From Prorocentrum cordatum (taxonomy: Eukaryota; Sar; Dinophyceae; Prorocentrales; Prorocentraceae): a stretch of 64,000 nt of DNA. The DNA lies in assembly GCA_963575745.1 (NCBI GenBank), contig CAUYUJ010020682.1, positions 221,501 to 285,500 of the forward strand, in the 5' to 3' direction. The notes under the pieces are model-generated. The model was not told the origin of the DNA, did no database searches, and saw only the letters and a program-made list of their open reading frames with translations. Position numbers and translations under genes: made by a program. This document shows positions 21,361-32,293 of this stretch, in pieces (the stretch's first letter is position 1; every line of letters starts with the position of its first letter).

Positions 21361-22137
21361 GCCGCAGCCTTGGCCGTTCCCTTTGTCGCATATGTGTTGC
21401 CAGAGTTGAACCAGCTCTACCAAGTCGACGTGGCGGGGCGTCGAGCCAAGGGGCGCGCGGCGCGGAGTGGCTGCGATGCTGCCGATATTGCCACGAGCTG
21501 CGACGGCGAGTTGATCTCCGAGGGCGAGGCCAAGTCCCTGAAACAAATGCTCGAGGAGTTCGCGGCCATGGCTGGCGATTTCTCGCGCGCGAGCGACGCG
21601 TCCACGAAGTGGCGCGCGCGCGGGAGGCGGGGGGGGTTCGGGGGCAATGTCGAGAAGCAGCCGATGATTGCAGCAGGGGCTTCCAGTCTTCGGTTTTTCA
21701 ATGCTGGCGCTGATGCTGCGAAGGACCCGAACAACAAAGCACCATAATGGCGAATGAAGGCAACGCCAGACGAAGGCCACATCGCTGGAATGGTCGAGAT
21801 CACGTCAGCGATGACCTCCGAGCCCAATTCTGCCATGGTCATCAGCGGCCGCAACAAGCCGTTCCATCGTGACGTCAAGAAGTTGGCGATGCAACGCAAA
21901 ACCAAACATGCGGTCAAGGTGGTGGAGATTCAGCAGGACGAGGCAGAGGTCTCGCAGCGCCTGCGCGTCGACGCCGGCATCGCTGGCTCCGTGGCCCTGT
22001 CCGACCTGCGCCCGCGCGTCGCGGGGGCCACGCGCCCATGGCTGCGCAGGAAGGACTGCCCCGACGATTCGCCCCAGAGAACGCAGCGTGCCCGGCAATG
22101 GCTGGCATCCCCGCGGCCTCCAAGGACAATGTGGTGA
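21319..22137 (+). pseudogene. Coding-like segment 3, unknown protein with one stop
   Basis: From 21319 the frame reads a hydrophobic stretch (GRAAALAVPFVAYVLPELNQ) and then charged helical sequence (GEAKSLKQMLEEFAAMAG). It stops at 21745-21747 and resumes in the same frame at about 21754 (VEITSAMTSEPNSAMVISGR, KKLAMQRKTKHAVKVVEIQQ), stopping at 22137. An acidic stretch in yet another frame (KKDGDSDGDDDDQARDEASD) follows at about 22195-22260. A single in-frame stop between two protein-like halves suggests a decayed ORF rather than two genes. Confidence 0.3.
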
Positions 22138-22674
22138 AGGTCCGGTTCACAGACCGCGAGGCCGCCTTCAGGCGCGCGCCGCGAAGTGGGCCCCTAGGCG
22201 CAAGAAGGACGGCGATTCCGACGGCGACGACGACGACCAGGCAAGGGATGAGGCGTCGGACCCCCTGGATGCGATCAACAGCACCACGGCGATGACGGCG
22301 GTTCTGTTGTGGATGGAGCTGCGCGCCTGGGCGCGCCTGCAAGGGCATTTGACAAGCCCTGCTGGCCCAGTGGTCCAAGTCGGCGTGCAGCCCAGTACCA
22401 GATTCTACAACTACCTTACACTTGAGAACAAGTCCTTTCATAATCTAACATTCGCTCCCAGGTCAGTTCGAGAGCGTCAAGTCCACGAAGTTGGCTCGAT
22501 GGGGCTGCTGCGTGTCTTGCGCAGGTCCGGTGCGACAGTTCGATTTTGTGCGTTCAGCTCGTGGGCCAGTGTGAATGCCCATGGGCGTGCTTCGAATCTC
22601 TGCTGGGTGAGCTTTCCTGGGGCCGTCAGCTTCGACGGCGCATGTTGCGCGCGCCCCAGGATGCCGATTCGCAG

Positions 22675-22755
22675 TCAACAGAACAACAACAACGACAACA
22701 ACAATCAATATAACAACAACACAGCAAACACATCAACAACAACAATACGAATTCA
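22675..22755 (+). repeat. (AAC)n microsatellite
   Basis: AACAAC/AACGAC/AATATAACAAC repeats, preceded by CAGTCAACAGAAC. It is followed by pyrimidine-rich sequence (CTTCCT words) to about 23090 with no recognisable gene. Confidence 0.85.
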
Positions 22756-23309
22756 TCCCGTGTCATCATTGAGATGGTTTATGGCAAGCTCTCATCCTCG
22801 CCATCGTACGGCTCCTCGCCAGTTGTCTTTCGTATTCGTATTTTGTTGCTGATCGCCTTCGTCCTCCACAGGCATACCGTCGTCATGTTCGTAAGTATCC
22901 TCCTCCCGGCTTCCTTCTCCCAGTCTTCCTTCCTCCTCGTACTTGCCAGGAGCTCTCGTGGAATCGTACAGTCATCCCCAGTCTTCCTTCGTCCCCCCTC
23001 ATCCTTCTATGGTTCTCCCCCCTCTGCTTCAGTTTTGCCCTTCCCTTCCCATCCTTCCTCTGCGTCCCCTCTTCGTCATTTCCCTGTCCTCGTTGACATG
23101 GACCTGGAGGAGTACATAGGGCGGCTCCCGAGGTTCTCGCGATTGAATCTGCAGACGTTCCCATGTTCATTGTCCAGCTGCTTGCGGCAAGCCCTGCCAC
23201 CGTGCCTGTGCAACAGCGCAGCAGCAAGGAGGCTGGGTATAGGTACGCCGCAATTCCGACGAGTGGTCTGCATTAGGTCGGGTCGTGATCACAACCTCGT
23301 CTTTGTCCG

Positions 23310-23415
23310 AGCGGTAGGGAGGAGGAGGAGGTGGAGGAGGAGGACGAGGACGAGGACGAGGACGAGAACGAGAATGAGGACGAGGACGAGGAGGAACGGA
23401 GGAAAGGAGGAAAGG
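23310..23415 (+). repeat. GGA/GAC-rich tract
   Basis: GAGGAGGAGG grades into GACGAGGACGAGG and GAACGAG. Purine-rich, no gene. Confidence 0.8.
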
Positions 23416-23454
23416 AGGAGAGGGAGAACCTACGGATGAGGAGGAACATTCTTC

Positions 23455-24745
23455 GGGCCTTTGTGTGGTCTCCTGGGGGGACCTCGTGGGAGTTTCCTGA
23501 AAGTTTCTTCGGTGCCTCTTGGGGGCCTCATGCGGCCTCTTGGAGGCCCCGTTGGCCCGTCTGACGCCTATGGAGGCCGCTTTAGGGGCCTCTCTAGGCC
23601 ATGCTGGTGCCCCCTTGGACCGGTTCACGGCCGTCTTGGGGCCTTCTTGGGAGCCCCTTGGGCCATCTTTGGATCTTTTAGGGTCGATTTGAGCCCTCTT
23701 GGCGGTCTCTTGGGTTGTCTTGGAGCTATCTTGGAGGCCACTTGGAGGCTTCTTGGGCCGTCTTGGGCGGTCGGACACCAGAACAGGCTAGAACGTCAAA
23801 GTCCTTCAAACACAGGGGGAAATCAACGGTGTTGGCCCCTTTAGGCTCTCCAGGAGGGCCTCTCGGAGCCTTCTTTGGCCGTCTTGGGGGCTTCATGATC
23901 TGTCTTGAGGCTGTCTTGGGAGCCTCTTGAGCCGTCTTGGGCCATCGTGGTGTCATCTCGGCTGCCTTGAAAGCCGTTTTGGAGGCCATGAGACTCCCAA
24001 CAAGGCCTCAAAGACAGATCAAGATGCCCCCAAGACGGCAGAAGAGGCCTACAGGAGAACCTGACGAAGCCCAAGTCACAGATGTTCAATACGGTCGAGT
24101 ATATGATTAAGAAACCTCCTTCCGAAAAGTTGGGCCAACGTTTCTTAGCCAACTTGCCTGGAAGCTGGCCCTGTTTCTTGAGCACGTTCGCCTCCTCCAG
24201 CGTTAACAGCAGGTATTGGCCCAGATTTGTTTGAAGAAACTTCCAGGAAGCTGGCCGAGGTTTCTTACGTGCTAATGTTCTTGATCGTCTTTTTGTTTGT
24301 AGGTGTTTGGAAGATTTTGAGGTTCTGCCATGTCTGGGTTCCCGATCGCCCAAGACAGCCCCATAGGCCTCTCTGGGCCGTCTTGTTGCTGTCTTGGAGC
24401 GGTTTAAGGCCGTCTTGGGGCTCTCTTGGGAGCCCCTTGGACGATCCTTGGTTGGGGCCTTCTTTGGGGCCTCGTGGGTTCCTGGAGCTATCTCGGAGGC
24501 CTCTTGGAGGTTTCTTGGGCCGGTCGGAAACCCGAACAAGCAAGAACCTCAAAGGCCTTCAAAAAGTAAAAAAACATCAACGAAGTTGAACCCCCTGGGC
24601 TCTCCAGGAAGACCTCTTGGGTCGTCTTGGGGGCCTCCTGGGCCGTCCTAAGGCTGTCTTAAGAGGCTCTTGCATTGTTTGAGGCCACCTAGAGCCGTTT
24701 TGGTGTCGTCTTGGCTGTCTTGGAAGCCGTCTTGGAGGCCATCTT
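23455..24745 (+). repeat. Degenerate ~11-bp CTTGG repeat (GCCRTCTTGG family), block 1
   Basis: The sequence is a run of variants of GCCGTCTTGG, GCCATCTTGG and AGGCCTCTTGG, 10-12 bp long. In one frame they read LGxxLGxSWG-like peptides and on the other strand PPRRPKxAPR-like peptides. Within it recurs a short A-rich spacer (CCTTCAAA, then AATCAACG, then GGCTCTCCAGG) at about 23803-23855 and 24550-24605. That spacer also occurs in the 34-39 kb modules. A 23985-24340 insert of unique sequence interrupts the block. Confidence 0.8.
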
Positions 24746-25138
24746 GGCTGACAGAAGGCAGAAGAGAACGCCAGGGAGCAACTTCACGGGTTGGAGGGCC
24801 AAACCCGCGTTCTGTGCGGGGGGGGGGCGGGGGCGGCGCTGGAAAACATGAAACATCTTCTCAGAGGGACTACGGGAGCATTCTAACACGCCCACTCCGC
24901 ACATGCACAGTGGCGGATCATTATCAGTTTCATTCCTGGGGTGGGCAATTAGGCACCGATATCGCCACTCCGCTGACCTCTCCCGGGGTGCGTTCTGATA
25001 TGAATGTCGAGGATAATCCAGCCGTGGCGACGAGGGATCCAGGACGAGCGGCGGTATTGGTATTTCTTCCTCTGAATTTCCTCGTCCCCCCAATCATCCT
25101 TGCTCCCCTCCGTCTGCCCCCCCACCCGATAACCTTCT
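24745..25138. other. No gene recognised
   Basis: Unique sequence with a G9/GGGCGG patch at 24819-24835. No domain is seen. Confidence 0.4.
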
Positions 25139-25304
25139 GGGCCTCCCAGCTGGGGGGCCTGAGCAGATGTGGTCGGAGGGTCGCGCCGCATCGCCTATGC
25201 ATCGCCGACGCGGAGCCCGATCTTCTCCACGCCAACGTCGCCGATGCATCGGCTGTGCGGCGCGATCCTTCGACCCCATCTGCTCGGACCCCACCTGGGA
25301 GGCC
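25139..25304. repeat. 166-bp imperfect foldback (hairpin of ~80-bp arms)
   Basis: The left arm (25139-25218) is close to the reverse complement of the right arm (25225-25304). Both arms share, from outside inwards, GGCCTCCCA, GAGCAGATG, GGTCG, TCGCGCCGCA, GATGCATCG or TATGCATCG, and a central GATCTTCTC-like segment. The near-continuous arms with a very short centre are typical of foldback or MITE-like elements, or a recent inverted duplication. The repeat of MHRR-like peptides on the reverse strand is a by-product of the palindrome. Confidence 0.75.
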
Positions 25305-25309
25305 TCTAA

Positions 25310-25724
25310 ACCTGCCCCCCCCCCCATGACAGCCCTCCTTGCCCCTCGTCGTGCCGCGGCCGCGGGACCGCGCCCAGCCCCCGCGCGCCCCGGAGTTGGC
25401 GGAGGACGCCGGAGCCTCGGAGCAGCCTCCACGGATCGTCGTTCGTCGCCGTCCTCCCCCTCTGGTAACCTTGACTTCATACCGTCGCAATGTTGTTCGA
25501 TTCGTGCGCTCTTGCAGAACGTCGGGGCCCACACATTCACAGGTCGGCCCGGCTCGACAAATACAGCAGGGAGATGTGGTCAAGGGTTCTGGGCGTGATC
25601 TTTCGCGTTGTTCCCAACCCTCCTGCGTTGGGTTCTCGTTTTGAATAGAGCACTGCTCGCGCGTCTCCTTCCCACCCCCTCCCGTCCCTCTCTTCCCCCC
25701 TGCCTTTTGCCTCGCTCGTCGCTG
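25310..25724. other. No gene recognised
   Basis: GC-rich sequence with open frames on both strands. A short stretch near 25470-25600 reads LTSYRRNVVRFVRSCRTSG on the plus strand, but there is too little for a call. Confidence 0.35.
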
Positions 25725-26543
25725 CGTGTCAGCTGGGGGGCTGCGATCTGTGAAACCGTCGCCACTTTCGAGGGCTGCTGGGGGGCCCAGCGCAGTGTGC
25801 ACCCGCGGCGGATTCAAATGGGACCTCGCCATCCCTGGGGGGCTGCGATCTGTGAAACTGTGGCCACTTTCGAGGGGTGCTGGGGGGCCCAGCACAGTGG
25901 GCACCCGCGGCGGATTCAAATGGGACCTCGCCATCCCTGGGGGGCTGCGATCTGTGAAACCGTCGCCACTTTCGAGGGCTGCTGGGGGGCCCAGCACAGT
26001 GTGCACCGTCGCCTCGCCATCCCACCTGCTGGGGGGGCCCAGCACACGGCGGATGGGACCTCGCCATCCCTGGGGGGCTGCGATCTGTGAAACTGTCGCC
26101 ACTTTCGAGGGCTGCTGGGGGGCCCAGCACAGTGTGCACCCGCGGCGGATTCAAATGGGACCTCGCCATCCCTGGGGGGCTGCGATCTGTGAAACTGTCG
26201 CCACTTTCGAGGGCTGCTGGGGGGCCCAGCACAGTGTGCACCCGCGGCGGATTCAAATGGGACCTCGCCATCCCTGGGGGGCTGCGATCTGTGAAACTGT
26301 CGCCACTTTCGAGGGCTGCTGGGGGGCCCAGCACAGTGGGTACCCACGGCGGATTCAAATGGGACCTCGCCATCCCTGGGGGGCTGCGATCTGTGAAACT
26401 GTCGCCACTTTCGAGGGCTGCTGGGGGGCCCAGCACAGTGGGTACCCACGGCGGATTCAAATGGGACCTCGCCATCCCTGGGGGGCTGCGATCTGTGAAA
26501 CTGTCGCCACTTTCGAGGGCTGCTGGGGGGCCCAGCACAGTGG
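25725..26543 (+). repeat. 102-bp satellite (eight units)
   Basis: CTGCGATCTG falls at 25741, 25843, 25945, 26078, 26180, 26282, 26384 and 26486. The period is 102 bp apart from one 133-bp unit that carries a partial extra copy. Units are nearly identical. They contain GTGAAAC(T/C)GTCGCCAC, TTTCGAGGGCTGCTGGGG, CCCAGCACAGTG and GGATTCAAATGGGACCTCGC. The unit has no stop and 102 is 34 codons, so five of six frames stay open across the array. The largest (25726-26607) would be a 34-residue peptide repeat. With equal openness on both strands I see no evidence for translation. Confidence 0.9.
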
Positions 26544-26544
26544 G

Positions 26545-26810
26545 CTTCCCGCACTTCTTTCTCTTGCTCTTCGTTCCCGACTACCCATGTCCTCTTCGAG
26601 CCTGTAGTTGTCGCCCCTCGTGATTGTATGGTTCTCATGCGCATCATTCCATTGGCGCGTGTCCCAAGTAGCTTACATATCAAACAACGGATCCTGCAAC
26701 TTGATTGTCCGTGCAAGTTTCGGCCAACTCCTCGTTTCCCATGATACAAATGGGTTGGGTATGTCACAGGGTAATTGCTTTGTTTTAGCGTATAGTCGGG
26801 TCTCATGGAA
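26545..26810. other. No gene recognised
   Basis: Unique, less GC-rich sequence between the 102-bp array and the dispersed repeat at 26.8 kb. Confidence 0.4.
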
Positions 26811-26811
26811 G

Positions 26812-26930
26812 GCTTCGGGGCTGTCTGGACTACTTGGGTGGCCTGTTGAGGCCAGCTGGGACTACTCGGGGGGCCTGTTGAGGCTAGCCCGCCTACCTTG
26901 GGGGGCTGTCTGTGCGCAACCGAAGTTTTT
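26812..26930 (+). repeat. TTGAGGCCAGCTGG dispersed repeat, copy 1
   Basis: Two TGTTGAGGC(C/T)AGC words are separated by GGACTACTCGGGGGG. GGGGCTGTCTGTGCGCAACC and GAAG follow. The same order occurs at 43835-43945 and 57175-57312. Confidence 0.7.
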
Positions 26931-27029
26931 CCATCCCCATTCTTCTCGTCGCCGTCATCGTTCGCCGTCGCCCTAGGTCTCGGTCTCGGTCGAAGAGGGG
27001 CGGTGCGTGAGAGAAGAGAAGGGGATACA

Positions 27030-27227
27030 TACAAGGATGGTGATGCTGATGATGATGATGCTGATGCTGATGCTGATGATGCTGATGATGCTGCTTATGA
27101 TGCTGATGTTGATGATGCTGATGCTGATGATGTCGGTGTTGGTAATGATGATGCTGGTGGGGATACTGCTGACGATGCTGATGATGCTGATGCTGATGCT
27201 GATACTGACGATGACGATGACGATGAC

Positions 27228-27258
<31 letters not shown>

Positions 27259-27785
27259 CTGATGATGCTGATGATGATGATGTTGATGATGATGATGACG
27301 ATGCCGATGATTATGCTGATCCTGCTGATCATGTTGATGATGCTGGTAATGGTGATGGTGATGCTGATGATGATGATGATGGTGATGATAATGGTGGTTG
27401 TGGTGGTGGTGATGACGATGCTGATGATGATGATGCTGGTGATGATGCTGATGCTGATGCTGATGATGATATGATGATGCTTACGGTGATGCTGATGATG
27501 ATGCTGATGTTGATGGTGATGGATGATGATGATGAGGAGATGATGATGGTGGTGGTGGATGTCGATAATGATGGTGCTGATGCTGATGCTGATGCTGATA
27601 CTGCTGATGATGATGGTGGTGATAGTGATAGTGATGATGTTGATGATGCTGATGCTGATGATGATGATGGTGGTGATGATGGTGATGATGATGCTGATGG
27701 AGGTGATGATGATGCTGCTGATGATGCTGATGTTGATGCTGATGCTGGTGATGATGTTGGTGATGATGGCGATGACGACGACGAC
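27030..27785 (+). repeat. (GAT/GCTGAT)n microsatellite block
   Basis: About 750 bp of GATGATGCTGATG-type repeats with scattered interruptions, ending in GACGACGACG. Frames read poly-Asp/Ala and poly-Met/Leu on plus and poly-His or poly-Ile/Ser on minus. None is a gene. Confidence 0.95.
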
Positions 27786-27789
27786 GATG

Positions 27790-28700
27790 GGGAAGAGGAG
27801 GAGGAGCAGGAGCAGGAGCCGGATAACGATATGGAATGGGAGGGAGGGAGAGGAGGATGGGGAGGATGATCAGGAGGAGCAGGAGGAGGGCGGACCAGAA
27901 GTTGGAGTGCAGGATGAGGACCAGGTGGAGGAGCATGGAGAGGGTGATGAGAGGGATCACTACGAAGACGATCGTGGCGAGTAGCAGGAGCGCAAAGAGA
28001 AAGACGAGAAAGATGACGTACATGAGTGGGAGGAGGACGTAGAGGAGTGAGACGAGGTTACGGAGGTGGGGGTAGTTTGGAAGCCCCGTAACGCTCCCAC
28101 CTCTAAATTCCTGGCCCAAGTACGAGGAGAAAAGCACCCAGCCAGTGAGGAGGTGGATGAGTAGGAAGTTGAACCCGAGTCTAACGCGAGTTTTGGGATG
28201 AGAAGGAGTAGAAGGGAAGAAACAATTGGGCAGGAAAACGAGAGCATGATGGAATAAGAGTGGATGAATAGGAGGAGGGAGTGGAGATGGAGGGAGGAAA
28301 CGGGGAGGGCGATGAGGAGGAGGAGGAGGAGGAAGATGAGGAGGAGGCGAAGGGACGTGATAATGATGCAGAGGATGACGAGGGATGTCCAGAGAAGCAT
28401 GAGCAGAAGTATGATAAGGAGGGGAATATGGAGAACGCGACAGGGGGCCAGGCGGGATAGTGATGATGAGGAAGGGGCAGGAACGGGGCAGAAGGGGGAG
28501 GAGGAGACGGTGGAGAGGGGGAGGTGGAGAAGGAGGGAGGGCGGGAGAGGACGGGGGGACAATGCGGGAAGGCGGGGGACAGCGAGGAGGAAGGATGGGA
28601 AACTTAAGAGCGTTACGGCAAACGGCAACGAACGCCGACACGCGGGGGAAGACTCGGGGAGGATGAATATGCAGGTTGGGGTGGGATGAGGGTGGAGAAG
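27790..28700. other. Purine-rich (plus strand) unique block; hydrophobic minus frame
   Basis: Plus-strand GGA/GAG-rich sequence. The complementary strand has a long open frame (28791 to 27481) whose middle part (about 28200-27850) reads several hydrophobic runs (LLYVLLPLMYVIFLVFLFAL and LLLLLLIILPILLSL). This could be a membrane protein, but polypyrimidine DNA inevitably reads Leu/Ser/Pro/Phe and the frame runs on into poly-His microsatellite. I do not call a gene. Confidence 0.25.
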
Positions 28701-28807
28701 TGGGGAGGAGGCCAACACTCACCAATGATGCTGCAATAACTCCGTCGCCCCATGCTGCAATAGACCTCATCGTCCCACCTTCCTTCCACACATGCCTGCA
28801 CTGGCTT

Positions 28808-28960
28808 ATCGAAGACGCCTACGGCGAATCACCGCCGCCCTCTGTCTTTTTGGACGCGCCTATGTGGCCGAACATTGGGGCCAGACCTGCCAAGCTATCG
28901 GACCATGTGTTCCCCGAATCGGTTTGGAAAGCCTTCGGGGAACACGTGGGCATCTTGAAG
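28808..28960 (+). repeat. Boundary module (GGCGAATCACCGCCGCC ... GGGGAACAC), copy 1
   Basis: This is the first of seven copies of a ~145-bp module. It begins GACGCCTACGGCGAATCACC, continues with TTTTTGGA(C/A)(A/G)CGCC, TGTGGCCGAA, GCCAAGCTATCGGACCATG and TTCCCCGAATCGG, and ends TTCGGGGAACAC. Other copies start near 35140, 36008, 37012, 38016, 59265 (diverged) and 60072. In most copies the start GGCGGCGGATCGAAGACGCC can pair with GGCGAATCACCGCCGCC, giving a conserved hairpin. The module always precedes a CTTGG-repeat tract. Confidence 0.8.
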
Positions 28961-28979
28961 GTCATCTCGGCCGCATGGA

Positions 28980-29615
28980 GGCCAGTTTGACCCTTTCGGG
29001 CCTTCTTGGAGGACGTCTTGGAGGGCTCTTGGGCCGTCTTCGTGGCCATCTCAGAGGCCTCGTGCGCGATCTTGGGGCGATCTCGGGGGCCTCTTCGGCC
29101 GTCTTGAGCAGTCGGTGGCGCTCCCGGGCTATCTCGGGCCGTCGGAAGGCAGAGCAGCAACACATGTCAAATTCCTTCGAACAGTTAGGGCTCTTGGGCC
29201 GTCTTGGAGGCCTTTTGGGCCGTCCTGGGCCATCTTAGGGCCATCTTCGGCCATCTTGGTGGGCTCCTGGCCCGTCTGATGCCGTCGCAAGCCGTTTGGG
29301 GACTTGGGGCCCTCTTGGAATGCTCCAGGGCCGTCTTGGATGCCATCTTGGGCGTCTTACAGGCCTCCTGGGCCGTCTTTCGGGCCTCTTGGGGCCGTCT
29401 AGGGGGCCTCTTGGGCCGTCTTGGGGCCATCTTGGAGGCCTCTTGGGCGATCTTGGGCGATCTTTGGGGGCTCTTGGCCGACACGAAGCTAATGTCAAAA
29501 TCCTTCGAACACCTATGGAATATCAATGCTTTTGGCGCCTCTTCTGGCCTTCCTGGATGCCCTCTTGGAGGCCTCTTGGGCCGTCTTGGGCAGCCCTCGG
29601 CTCAAACCAAGGATT
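28980..29615 (+). repeat. CTTGG repeat, block 2
   Basis: Degenerate GCCRTCTTGG and GGCCTCTTGG units with the A-rich spacer at 29485-29545 (TCAAAATCCTTCGAACACC, then AATATCAATG). It runs directly into unique sequence upstream of the LINE. Confidence 0.8.
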
Positions 29616-29699
29616 GCACATGGGCCAGGTGCTCACGCACACCCGCTTCCTGCTAGAGCGTTTCCCGACATGAGACACGCATGATGCGATTCCGCGCGG

Positions 29700-30590
29700 A
29701 TGCATGAGCTGAGAACCCTTGGTTGGAATCCGCAGAAATGCACGGGAGCGAGGCAAGAGGAGATTGTCACGGAGCTCAGGAATTTCGACGCAGTGCTGCT
29801 GGCGGGCATTCAATCAGTTGATTTTCGCCAAAACTACACAGGCAGTCAGGTACGTCGCAGGCGTGTAGCAGGCAGAGTACTGCTCGAAGCTCCCTCCGGG
29901 CCGAGCCCGCACGCCAACTCTAGTTGTGGATGTGCGATCGTGCTTGGCGGAGGCCTGAGGGAGGACCATATTGTGCCGAGCTGGTGTTCACCACAACGTA
30001 CAACAGGCTCGGGGTAGGGCCTTGGCAGTCAGAGTGAAGCGAGGGCGCCAGGACTGAACACTGATTACTATCTACTTTCCTCCCCGAGACCTTCGACTGC
30101 AGAAGAAGCGGGCTCACGTTCAGACAGTGAAGATTCTTCCAAACTGGTTACGAGACATTTTGGTTCAAACACCGATACGTTCAATTCCTTCTATTTTCTG
30201 TGATTTGAATGACGGCATGGGGCTGCAGAAGAAAGGCGTGGGCAGTGTGGACTTATGGTCAAGAGCGGTTGGTGTGCCGACTTTGGAACGCCACGATGAT
30301 GGAGCAGGAGCACTGTTCCGCGCAGTACTGGAAGAACACCGGCTGGTGGCTGACAACAGAATTGGCAGGAGAAGCTCACCAACTTTCTGCGGAGACACAC
30401 ATAGCTCAAGGATTGACTATCTGAGCTACCCTGCAGATATGGATTCCGTTACGATCACGTGCGGCATTATACCACGACTGGGACCAAATCTTCAACTACA
30501 GGGAAGCGCTGCGCCGCGCGATCACATCCCATCGGTTTGCGTGATGCAGCATGCTAAGTATGTTCCTGAAATTCAGCAAGACCCACCTCT
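29700..30590 (+). pseudogene. LINE endonuclease domain (EEP fold), frameshifted
   Basis: The N-terminal part (from an ATG at 29700) reads TLGWNPQKCTGARQEEIVTE followed by LRNFDAVLLAGIQS, the first strand-helix-strand of an AP-like endonuclease. The expected acidic residue after the LLxG strand is not obvious (AGIQS). The frame stops at 30017 and the domain resumes in another frame from about 30013 (GRALAVRVKRGRQD), with a TGA at 30055. Downstream motifs are well kept: FCDLNDG with the Asp and Asn codons at 30202 and 30208 (the family's DxN motif), SRIDYLSYP with Asp at 30415, and the terminal RDHIP with Asp-His at 30520-30525. In the known family these residues coordinate metal and cut target DNA to prime reverse transcription. 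One frameshift and one stop make this copy non-functional. Confidence 0.75.
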
Positions 30591-31440
30591 GAGATGGGAC
30601 CGAGATGCTCTGATGATGGCCCTCAAGAGGGGCGCCCGCAAGCGAGAGTGTTGGGGGAAGGTGCGGGACTCATTACGTTCAGTGGACCCACGTTTTATGC
30701 GGGATTGCGCTCCGCCTGGCGAGATCTTCGAGGCGGTCGAGTGGCGCCTGATTCAGGCGGGCGAAGAGTTCTTCTCGAAGGCGGCTCGACCCCCTCTGTG
30801 TGCAGATTATTCACAGCACTGTGCTGGGCGGCGCTGTCAATGGCAACGGCGAGTCGAAGTCCGCGCGGGAAAGCATGGGGCCAGCGAGGAGGGGGCGAAG
30901 GAGATTGATGAAAGGCTGGCCGTGATTACCCAGAAACTGAAGACCGCCAGACGGCAACGCCAGCGACGCCAACAGAAACAGCTGCTCGACGAGGCGAACA
31001 ACATGTGGAGGCAGAGAAGGGCATCTGAGGCCATGCAACTCACGCGCATGGCGGCGAGAACGAGGATTGGACCAAAGAAGAGAGACGGAGCCTTCGCGCG
31101 CCCAGGCCCCTTTCCTGCTCGGGATTGGCTCGAGGTCTGGACTCTCCCAGGCCGCGAATGTGGCGTGCCGGTGGAGCGCGTGGACTGGTGTGTATTTCGC
31201 GGTGATCTGGAGGGTCACTCTCATGGCTCCCTGGCCCTGAGTCGTTCGTGGTGGCCTGCGAGGATTGCTCGGCAATTTTGTGACGCACTTTTCGGGCTAA
31301 GAGAAGAAAAGTGGTTCCCGTGGGGACTGCATCTTTGGAGCTGTGGCATGTGCGTTTCCTGCTCGACGGAGCCCCCAGGCACCGACGCGTTTAACTTCCT
31401 CGTGAATGTGGGTCTAGCCAAGATCCGTATGCACCAGTAA

Positions 31441-31929
31441 ACGCGATTGCATTGGCACACTAGCTCTGCTTGTGGATTGCGCAAGTCAGGCCTCAAGGGT
31501 CCTCGAGGACGCCGGGTAGTTCATATCCTACCTACTGCAAGCGAAGGATACTTCTGTCGTCGCCTGACGGGGGAGCCGTCGATCATGGACTACGGGTTCG
31601 TTAAGGGGCGTCGTCGGGAGGGGGCGGCGTTGTGTTCGCAGCCTGTGAGTGGCCGACTTCGGGAGGGAGGTTTTACACGCGCAGTGTGCTTAAACGACCT
31701 TAGCAATGCTTGTGGGAGCACGAACCATCAGACGTTGGAGGAGGCGGTGGGACCTCACGCGAAACAGGAGGGCCACCAATTATGCAAGCAAAGGTCACGG
31801 CAAAGCTGGGTTGAATTTGAAGCTTCGGACGAACTATTGACGGTCAGGCCCCGCCAAGGCGGATGCGTGGGCTACCCTTTCCATTGTCTCTACCTTCGTG
31901 GGCGCCTTGAATTTTCCGATGCTATCTTG

Positions 31930-31961
<32 letters not shown>

Positions 31962-32290
31962 AGTTGCGACGATCGGGGTATGAGATCGAAGTTATTGGTG
32001 GGGGAATGGCAGGGGTGGAAGGTGGTCGCATCTCTACAGGAGTACGCTGACGTTTTGAATCAGATTGTAGTCGCTGGTCCAGGTGACTCGCTTGCCTCTT
32101 TCCCGGATAAGTTAGCGCGCGTGGGCCGAGACCTCGATGGGGCTTTGGCTCGGCATGGTTATGCCCAGAACGCTTCCAAGCAAGAGTTCCTCGTGCATTT
32201 TGCTCAGCAGGGTTATGTCGGTCGGGCTAGCGTTCGAGCGGGTGATCTCGAGTTGAAGGGAGTTGTGCGGGAGGAGGCTAGATACTTTGG
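31441..32290 (+). pseudogene. LINE reverse transcriptase domain, catalytically dead
   Basis: After the TAA at 31438-31440 the same frame reads LKGPRGRRVVHILPTASEGY and DYGFVKGRRREG (early RT motifs). It continues with TRAVCLNDLSNACGSTNH at the position of the catalytic motif A (usually D..NAF) and VRPRQGGCVG at motif B (QG). A run of 30 G (31931-31960) follows and the frame changes. The next frame (from 31980) reads EYADVLNQIV in place of the YADD catalytic box, with codons TAC GCT GAC GTT at 32043-32054, so the second Asp is Val. RHGYAQNASKQEFLV and LKGVVREEARYFGS follow, the conserved segment after the palm, where reading shifts again near 32290. Replacement of the second Asp alone should abolish polymerisation. 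Confidence 0.8.
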
Positions 32291-32293
32291 CAG

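Noticed and set aside
25726-26607. 293-codon frame with 34-residue repeats
   Set aside because: Five of six frames are open across the same 102-bp satellite, so openness carries no coding signal.
26898-27869. Poly-Asp/Ala protein on plus strand and poly-His/Ile proteins on minus
   Set aside because: Direct translation of the GAT/CTG microsatellite.
27481-28791. 436-codon minus-strand frame with hydrophobic runs, possible membrane protein
   Set aside because: It runs from polypyrimidine sequence into a CAT microsatellite. The Leu/Ser/Phe content follows from composition, and no start context or homology is evident.
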